NCBI GenBank assembly: GCA_031550525.1
Contig: JAVBON010000014.1
Coordinates: 124,001-188,000 of the forward strand
DNA: 64,000 bases
Origin: WRHT01 sp031550525
Lineage (GTDB): Bacteria > Desulfobacterota > Desulfovibrionia > Desulfovibrionales > Desulfovibrionaceae
Direction: 5' to 3'
Shown here piece by piece: positions 58,989-64,000 of the stretch (its first letter is position 1; every line of letters begins with the position of its first letter). The position numbers and the translations under genes were made by a program. Below the pieces are notes generated by a model, which was given only the letters and a program-made list of their open reading frames with translations, was not told the DNA's origin and did not search any database.

Positions 58989-59017
58989 TTGACTTTATGT
59001 AATGTTGTTTTTACAAC
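58989..59017 (+). promoter_or_regulatory. hcpR promoter
   Basis: TTGACT (58989-58994), a 17-base spacer and TACAAC (59012-59017) predict a start near 59024, only a few bases before the ATG at 59031; the mRNA would have almost no leader. An inverted repeat GTTGT/ACAAC (59004-59017) overlaps the -10. Confidence 0.5.
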
Positions 59018-59030
59018 TAAATAGAAAATT

Positions 59031-59693
59031 ATGGAAAAATATTTAAAAATTCTGGCGGACGGCCCCTTGTTCGCAGGCATAGCTCCGAATGAGCTTGCCT
59101 CACTACTTGGTTGCCTGAACGCAGTTCAAAAGCGGTACGTCAAAAACAGCCACATTTTTATGGCAGGCGATAAGGTTGCGGCCATCGGCCTTATGCTCTC
59201 CGGCAGAGCGCATATTCTGCAAGATGACTTTTGGGGCAACCGTTCCATTATCGCCCAGCTTACGGCGGGCGATCTTTTTGCCGAGGCTTTTTGCTGCGCC
59301 GGGGTGAGCAAAATGCCCGTAAGCGTAATGGCTGCCGAAGACGCCGATATTCTTCTTATAGACTACTCCAAAATAATCACACCCTGCTCGGCTGTATGCG
59401 ATTTTCATAAGCAGCTCATATCCAACATGTTGGGTATAGTGGCCCGTAAAAATGTAATGCTGACGCAAAAAATAGAGCACGCCACCCGCCGCCGCACGCG
59501 CGAAAAGCTGCTCTCCTACCTATCCTCCCGCGCCCTGACCAACGGGACGGATACCTTTAAAATCCCTTTTAACCGGCAAGAATTGGCCGACTACCTTGCT
59601 GTAGAGCGTAGCGCCATGTGCGCGGAGCTTTCCAAAATGCGCGACGAAGGCCTGCTGGATTTCAAAAAAAACAGCTTCACCCTGCTGCATTAA
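59031..59693 (+). CDS. HcpR-type Crp/Fnr family regulator
   Basis: Transcription factor of 220 residues. The cyclic-nucleotide-binding-like sensor domain (about 5-120) lacks Fnr-type N-terminal cysteines, in line with HcpR, which senses NO through heme. The C-terminal helix-turn-helix is FNRQELADYLAVERSAMCAE (about 182-201), preceded by RRRTREKLLSYLSSRA. Divergent from hcp, which it probably activates under nitrosative stress. The name is inferred from the position. Confidence 0.88.
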   Translation: MEKYLKILADGPLFAGIAPNELASLLGCLNAVQKRYVKNSHIFMAGDKVAAIGLMLSGRAHILQDDFWGNRSIIAQLTAGDLFAEAFCCAGVSKMPVSVMAAEDADILLIDYSKIITPCSAVCDFHKQLISNMLGIVARKNVMLTQKIEHATRRRTREKLLSYLSSRALTNGTDTFKIPFNRQELADYLAVERSAMCAELSKMRDEGLLDFKKNSFTLLH

Positions 59694-59839
59694 AGCACAG
59701 CGGCCATAACTAGCGCAACGGATGCCACATAACGCATTAGATAGCCCCTCTGTTACCGGCGCGGCAAAGCCGCATGCATATTCATCTCACATCACCCCCA
59801 AAGGGATACCTAAAAAAAACACCCAAACAGGGCAAAACA

Positions 59840-59867
59840 CTTGACCGCAAAACGCGGTTGATATAAC
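59840..59867 (+). promoter_or_regulatory. tRNA-Val promoter
   Basis: CTTGAC/TTGACC at 59840-59846 and TATAAC at 59862-59867, spaced 15-16 bases, put the transcription start some 20 bases before the tRNA. Confidence 0.5.
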
Positions 59868-59893
59868 TATGCCCCTTGCCTCACTGGCATTTG

Positions 59894-59969
59894 TAGGCGC
59901 GTAGCTCAGGGGTAGAGCACTTCCTTGACACGGAAGGGGCCAGCAGTTCAAAGCTGCTCGTGCCTACCA
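59894..59969 (+). tRNA. tRNA-Val (GAC)
   Basis: 76 nt with an encoded CCA. The acceptor TAGGCGC pairs with GTGCCTA (one G-T). D-arm GCTC/GAGC, anticodon stem CTTCC/GGAAG with loop TTGACAC (anticodon GAC), T-arm AGCAG/CTGCT with loop TTCAAAG. All stems are intact. Confidence 0.94.
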
Positions 59970-59984
59970 TTTTTCGCAAATAAT

Positions 59985-60009
59985 AAGAGGGAGGTTTTGC
60001 CTCCCTCTT
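59985..60009 (+). terminator. Hairpin after tRNA-Val
   Basis: AAGAGGGAGG (59985-59994) pairs with CCTCCCTCTT (60000-60009) around TTTTG. The T run after it is weak, so transcription may partly continue into thrS. Confidence 0.65.
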
Positions 60010-60073
60010 GTAGTTTGCCCAAAATGCGTAACTGTGCAATGTAAAATACGGCTGAGCCGGAATGGAGATAAAC

Positions 60074-62011
60074 GTGCAAAAAGTTATTATCGCAGGCGAA
60101 GAAAAAGAAATTGCCCGCGGCACAAGCTGTGGAGACGCCTTTAAAGCGGCCTTGTCCGGCAAGCGTTTCAAAAGCGTTCTGGCGGCCAGATGCGGCGATG
60201 CCCTGTTGGATTTAAGCGCCTCCATCCCCCTTGGCTGTGACGAGCTTGTGCCGGTTGACGCCGAAAGCTCCGAAGGCCTTGGCCTGCTGCGCCACAGCGC
60301 CGCGCATATCATGGCCGCCGCGGTACGCAGGCTTTTTCCTGATGTGCTGGTAACCATAGGCCCGGCCATTGAAAATGGCTTTTACTACGACTTTGATTAC
60401 AAACGCGCCTTTACGCCAGACGACTTTGCCGCCATTGAGGCGGAAATGAATAAAATTATGACGGAAAACATCCCCTTTGCGCGGCGTGAACTGGGTAAAA
60501 AGGAAGCAATCGAACTTTTCAGGGGCATGGGGGAGCATTATAAGGTTGAATTGGTGGAAGCAGTCGCGGACAGCCATGTATCCATATACAGCCTGGGCGG
60601 TTTTATCGATTTGTGCCGTGGGCCGCACATTGCCTCTAGCGGGCAGCTTAAGGCCTTCAAGCTTCTTTCCGTGGCCGGGGCCTACTGGCGCGGCGACGAG
60701 AACAACCAGATGCTCTCGCGCATTTATGCCACCGCCTTTGGCAGCGAGGCCGAGCTTAAGGCCTACCTGAACCGGCTGGAAGAGGCCAAAAAACGCGACC
60801 ACCGCAAACTGGGCAAAGAATTATCCTTGTTCGACTTTCATGAAGACGTTGCCCCAGGCATGGTTTTCTGGCACCCCAAAGGTATGATGCTGCGCACTAT
60901 TCTGGAAGATTTTCTCAAGCGCGAGCATTTTAAGCGCGGCTACCAGTTTGTGCAGGGTCCGCAGATATTGCGGCAGGAAGTGTGGATGAAATCCGGCCAC
61001 TACGACAACTACCGCGAAAACATGTATTTTACGGAAATAGAAAAAGAGACCCATGCTGTAAAGCCGATGAACTGCGTGGGGCATATGCTTATTTACGGCT
61101 CCACCCTGCACAGCTACCGCGAGCTGCCCGTGCGCATGGCCGAGCTTGGCGTGGTGCACCGCCACGAAATGAGCGGCGCCCTGCACGGGCTTATGCGCGT
61201 GCGGCAGTTCACGCAGGACGACGCGCACATAATTTGCGCTCCGGAACAGCTTGAAAACGAAATACTGGACATTATCAAGCTGATCAGCGACCTGTTCGGC
61301 CTGTTCGGCTTTGAATACACGCTTTCCGTCAGCACACGCCCGGCAAAATCCATAGGCTCGGACGAAGCGTGGGAACTGGCCACCAATGCTCTTATTGAAG
61401 CCATGAAGCGCATTGGCGCTCCACTAAAAATAAACGAAGGCGACGGCGCTTTTTACGGCCCCAAAATAGACTGCCTGGTTACGGACAGCATCGGCCGCAA
61501 ATGGCAATGTTCCACCGTGCAGGTAGATTTTACCTTGCCCGAACGTTTTGATTTGGTATACGTTGGGAGCGACGGCGAGCGCCACCGCCCAGTGATGGTG
61601 CACCGCGCCATTTTGGGCTCGCTGGAGCGCTTTATAGGCATACTTATAGAGCATACCGCCGGAAAGTTCCCCACCTGGCTGGCTCCGGTACAGGCCAAAA
61701 TCCTTAACGTCACCGACGCGCAGGCCGGCTTTACCGAAGAAGCCGCCAAGTTGTTGACAGGTGCCGGCATAAGAGTTGAAACAGACCTGCGCAATGAAAA
61801 GCTGGGCTACAAAGTGCGCCAGGCTCAAATGGAAAAAGTGCCCTATATTCTGGTGGTGGGCGATAAAGAGGTAGAGGCGAAGGGCGTGAACGTGCGCCTG
61901 AACAACGGCGACAATATCGGCCTGAAAACCCTTGAAGAATTTATTGAGCTGATTAAAACCGATTGTGACGAACCCTTTAAACGTGGAGGCATGAGCTATA
62001 GTTTCTCCTAA
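60074..62011 (+). CDS. thrS: Threonyl-tRNA synthetase
   Basis: Charges tRNA-Thr; 645 residues. The TGS domain (about 1-60) is followed by the second domain used for editing, with GLLRHSAAHIMAAAV (HxxxH) and a later LCRGPHI. The class II core has the zinc Cys in MNCVGHMLIYGS, motif 2 around HRHEMSGALHGLMRVRQF, shown here as HRHEMSGALHGL, and the anticodon-binding domain at the C-terminus. A GTG at 60074 has GGAG six bases upstream and aligns the TGS domain with relatives; the ATG at 60062 is the alternative. First gene of the translation operon. Confidence 0.96.
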   Translation: MQKVIIAGEEKEIARGTSCGDAFKAALSGKRFKSVLAARCGDALLDLSASIPLGCDELVPVDAESSEGLGLLRHSAAHIMAAAVRRLFPDVLVTIGPAIENGFYYDFDYKRAFTPDDFAAIEAEMNKIMTENIPFARRELGKKEAIELFRGMGEHYKVELVEAVADSHVSIYSLGGFIDLCRGPHIASSGQLKAFKLLSVAGAYWRGDENNQMLSRIYATAFGSEAELKAYLNRLEEAKKRDHRKLGKELSLFDFHEDVAPGMVFWHPKGMMLRTILEDFLKREHFKRGYQFVQGPQILRQEVWMKSGHYDNYRENMYFTEIEKETHAVKPMNCVGHMLIYGSTLHSYRELPVRMAELGVVHRHEMSGALHGLMRVRQFTQDDAHIICAPEQLENEILDIIKLISDLFGLFGFEYTLSVSTRPAKSIGSDEAWELATNALIEAMKRIGAPLKINEGDGAFYGPKIDCLVTDSIGRKWQCSTVQVDFTLPERFDLVYVGSDGERHRPVMVHRAILGSLERFIGILIEHTAGKFPTWLAPVQAKILNVTDAQAGFTEEAAKLLTGAGIRVETDLRNEKLGYKVRQAQMEKVPYILVVGDKEVEAKGVNVRLNNGDNIGLKTLEEFIELIKTDCDEPFKRGGMSYSFS

Positions 62012-62552
62012 CAACACCGTAAAACCCCGCCGCGACACGCAAGATACAGTGCGCCGCAACGAGCAGATTCGCGCCCGCGAAGTGCGCGTAATTGGCGAAG
62101 AAGGCGAGCAGTTGGGCATTATGTCCAAAATTGACGCCGTTAATCTGGCCCGTGAGGCAGGCGTGGATCTGGTTGAGGTTGCCCCCAATGCCGAGCCGCC
62201 CGTGTGCCGCATTATGGACTATGGCAAGTTCCGCTATGAAGAGCAGAAAAAAAAGCAGGAAGCCAAAAAACGCCAGGTAGTGGTGCAGATAAAAGAAATA
62301 AAGCTGCGCCCCAAAACCGACGAGCACGATTACCTGACCAAGCTTTCGCATATACGCCGCTTTTTGAGCGAGGGCGACCGCTGCAAGGTAACCATTTTTT
62401 TCCGCGGGCGTGAAATTGTACATAAAGATCGCGGGCAACTGATGTTGGATCGGGTCACCGAAGACACTAAAGACATAGCAAAAGTAGAGCAGGAGGCCCG
62501 CGCCGAGGGCAGAACCCTGCATATGATGCTGGTTCCGGTCGCCAAAAAGTAG
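61998..62552 (+). CDS. infC: Translation initiation factor IF-3 with AUA start
   Basis: Binds the 30S subunit and proofreads initiator codons; about 184 residues. The core (VRRNEQIRAREVRVIGEEGE) and C-terminal domain (IKLRPKTDEHDYLTKLSHIR) are complete. In frame, after a TGA at 61992, the only start with a ribosome site is ATA at 61998: GGAGG lies eight bases before it. The next normal start, GTG at 62049, lies within the conserved N-terminal region and has no ribosome site. IF-3 genes commonly use rare AUN codons so that IF-3 represses itself. The frame overlaps the end of thrS by 14 bases. Confidence 0.88.
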   Translation: MVSPNNTVKPRRDTQDTVRRNEQIRAREVRVIGEEGEQLGIMSKIDAVNLAREAGVDLVEVAPNAEPPVCRIMDYGKFRYEEQKKKQEAKKRQVVVQIKEIKLRPKTDEHDYLTKLSHIRRFLSEGDRCKVTIFFRGREIVHKDRGQLMLDRVTEDTKDIAKVEQEARAEGRTLHMMLVPVAKK

Positions 62553-62583
62553 CTCTTGCGTTATTTTCGGTTTTGAAGCATTA

Positions 62584-62611
62584 TGCCGCTTCCCCACCGG
62601 GGATAGCGGCA
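62584..62611 (+). promoter_or_regulatory. Hairpin in the rpmI leader
   Basis: TGCCGCT/AGCGGCA with an inner CCCC/GGGG stem, 63 bases before rpmI. In other bacteria L20 binds leader structures of this operon to repress it; this may be such a site (inference). Confidence 0.45.
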
Positions 62612-62674
62612 GTGTGGATATATTGTCGCAAATAATTTCAGATGCCTGCATCTGATGTTTTCAAGGAGTATGCA

Positions 62675-62872
62675 ATGCCCAAACTTAAAACCAGACGTGC
62701 CGCCGCCAAGCGCTTTGCCCTTACCGGTTCCGGTAAATTCAAGCGCCGCAAGCAGAACCTCAGGCACATTCTGACCAAGAAAAACGCCAAGCGTAAAATG
62801 CGCCTGGGCCAGAGCGCGATAGTGGACTCCACTAACGAGAAGGCCGTAAAGCGCATGTGCCCCTTCCTCTAG
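62675..62872 (+). CDS. rpmI: 50S ribosomal protein L35
   Basis: 65 residues, basic, with the family start MPKLKTRRAAAKRFALTGSG and the RRKQNLRHILTKKNAKRKMR segment. AAGGAG lies before the ATG at 62675. It is part of the infC-rpmI-rplT operon. Confidence 0.97.
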   Translation: MPKLKTRRAAAKRFALTGSGKFKRRKQNLRHILTKKNAKRKMRLGQSAIVDSTNEKAVKRMCPFL

Positions 62873-62940
62873 CCAAAACTTACGGCAACAGCTTTGCTGC
62901 AAGCAAACTGGCAGTAAGCCGGAAAATATGGCAAGAGTGA

Positions 62941-63052
62941 TGACAAACCCCATATATGTTAAAGTTGTGGGGTCAAGGTGTGGCTCGTTTATGTCTTCGT
63001 TTGCATGGTGACCGGCAGGTATTTTTCATTAATCGCCGCGCATGGGCGCGGC
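62941..63052 (+). promoter_or_regulatory. Hairpins between rpmI and rplT
   Basis: The 232-base spacer holds CCCCA/TGGGG (62948-62952 with 62968-62972, extended by TGAC/GTCA) and GCCGCGC-ATGG-GCGCGGC (63035-63052), the latter ending 52 bases before rplT. The spacer is wide for these two genes and is probably a control region. No promoter consensus was seen. Confidence 0.45.
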
Positions 63053-63104
63053 CCGTTGTTCCGCTGGCATCTCTCCGCCTCGCGGGACTAAAAGGAGTAA
63101 CACA

Positions 63105-63458
63105 ATGCGTGTAAAGAGAGGGACGGCGTCCCACAGACGCCATAAAAAGTATTTGGATAGAGCCAAAGGCTACCGCGGGGGCAGAAGCGTTCTGTACCGC
63201 ACCGCGCGTGAAGCCGTGGAAAAAGCCGGGCAGTATGCCTTCCGTGACCGCAAGGTAAGAAAAAGAGAATTCCGCAAGCTGTGGATTTTGCGTATAAACG
63301 CTGGCGCCCGCGAGCACGGCTTGTCTTATAGCCGTTTCATGGACGGCCTCAAGAAAGCTGGCATCATGCTGGACCGCCGCGTGCTGGCCGATCTGGCCGT
63401 ACGTGCCAAAGACGACTTCGCCAAACTGGTTGAAACCGCCAAGGCCAGCCTGAACTAA
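63105..63458 (+). CDS. rplT: 50S ribosomal protein L20
   Basis: 117 residues, the normal length. It starts MRVKRGTASHRRHKKYLDRA and contains AKGYRGGRSVLYRTAREAVE and WILRINAGAREHGLSYSRFM. L20 is needed for 50S assembly and represses its own operon in several bacteria. GGAG precedes the ATG at 63105. Confidence 0.97.
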   Translation: MRVKRGTASHRRHKKYLDRAKGYRGGRSVLYRTAREAVEKAGQYAFRDRKVRKREFRKLWILRINAGAREHGLSYSRFMDGLKKAGIMLDRRVLADLAVRAKDDFAKLVETAKASLN

Positions 63459-63467
63459 AAATTCTTT

Positions 63468-63494
63468 GCCCGGAGGCGCATTGCGCCTCCGGGC
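63468..63494 (+). terminator. Terminator/attenuator before pheS
   Basis: GCCCGGAGGCGC pairs with GCGCCTCCGGGC around ATT, followed by TGTATTTT. It lies ten bases after rplT and 36 before pheS. It may be a partial terminator that sets how much pheS is made. Confidence 0.75.
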
Positions 63495-63529
63495 TGTATT
63501 TTAACTATAATAGAAGAGGCACGGGGCTC

Positions 63530-64000
63530 ATGAGTCTTATTGCTGATATGGAAAGCCTGATCGGGAAGCTTCAAGAAGGTCTCGCTCAGGCCGCTTTGTT
63601 ACCCGAGCTGGAAGAATTGCGCGTTGCCTACATGGGCCGCAAGGGTAAACTTGCCGAGCTTATGTCGCGCCTTAAGGATACCGCGCCGGAAGACCGCCCG
63701 GCCGTGGGCCAAAAAGCCAACGAAGTGAAGCAGGCCCTCACGGAACTGTTGGAAAAACGCGCGAAAGAGCTTGAAACTTTGGCCGAATCGGCCCAGTTGG
63801 CCTCCTTCGACCCCACCCTGCCCGGCCGCCTGCCCTGGCAAGGCTCGCTCCATCCAATCACCCTGGTAATGAACGAAATTTGCGACGTGCTGGAGCGTAT
63901 TGGCTTTGAAGTCGCCTCCGGACCGGAAGTGGAAACGGACTTTCATAACTTTGAAGCCCTTAACTTCCCCAAAGACCACCCGGCCCGCGATATGCAGGAT
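63530..64000 (+). CDS. pheS: Phenylalanyl-tRNA synthetase alpha chain (partial)
   Basis: The first 157 residues are present; the end lies beyond the window. The N-terminal coiled coil (LEELRVAYMGRKGKLAELMS) binds tRNA; the start of the catalytic core shows PGRLPWQGSLHPITLVMNEI and FEVASGPEVETDFHNFEALN, both typical of PheS. The beta chain pheT is expected next. Confidence 0.96.
   Translation, partial: MSLIADMESLIGKLQEGLAQAALLPELEELRVAYMGRKGKLAELMSRLKDTAPEDRPAVGQKANEVKQALTELLEKRAKELETLAESAQLASFDPTLPGRLPWQGSLHPITLVMNEICDVLERIGFEVASGPEVETDFHNFEALNFPKDHPARDMQD

Noticed and set aside
1..64000. CRISPR arrays, rRNA genes, prophage
   Set aside because: No regularly spaced repeats, no rRNA-like stretches and no phage genes were seen on either strand.

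Overview
The window reads as a chromosome segment of a sulfate-reducing deltaproteobacterium of the Desulfovibrionaceae (Desulfovibrio in the broad sense). This is an inference from gene content: a class I hybrid-cluster protein with its own ferredoxin and Crp-type regulator, FeoA/FeoB iron uptake, a double-cubane-type ATP-dependent reductase pair, NhaC, and the thrS-infC-rpmI-rplT-pheS order. It is not based on rRNA; no rRNA is present. Two tRNAs (Leu-UAA, Val-GAC) are visible. No CRISPR array, integrase or complete insertion sequence was found.

Region 1-16.5 kb is the accessory part and the most interesting. It holds the N-terminus of a large type I-secreted adhesin, an orphan OmpR-type response regulator, and then what looks like an iron-responsive metal uptake/reduction locus. 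That locus has a membrane polyferredoxin, a BcrC/HgdB-like (double-cubane) protein, its BadF-type ATPase activator, a DUF4198 periplasmic protein, a TonB-dependent receptor, an ABC exporter-like pair with a DUF4857-like membrane protein, a small periplasmic protein and FeoA-FeoB plus a second FeoA. Good Fur-box matches lie in front of the first gene, the TonB receptor and the second feoA, so the pieces probably form one Fur regulon.

Region 16.5-36 kb is mostly housekeeping: tRNA-Leu, fabD, a CheX-like protein, dgkA, an oligopeptide-type binding protein, a TauE/SafE exporter, a compositionally odd radical SAM gene, an L,D-transpeptidase, pyrE, purB, lysA, rpsA and polA. A decayed C-terminal fragment of an Lsa/Vga-like ABC-F gene lies just before polA. 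Region 36-57 kb has yebC, rlmE, two envelope-directed enzymes, psd-pssA, a cyclophilin, an HD-GYP protein, a large unknown membrane protein with a DUF4261-like partner, rlmB, an MltD-like transglycosylase, a GT9 transferase with two unknown small genes, and nhaC. Region 56-64 kb carries the hcp/ferredoxin/HcpR nitrosative-stress module, tRNA-Val, and the translation operon thrS-infC-rpmI-rplT-pheS, cut by the window edge.

Across the window I see seven copies of one family of long (about 145-220 bp) intergenic palindromes with shared sequence blocks. They lie in the iron locus, behind pssA and nhaC, and in front of the cyclophilin gene. I do not recognise the family. Two non-canonical starts are well supported: AUA for infC and CUG for the GT9 gene.
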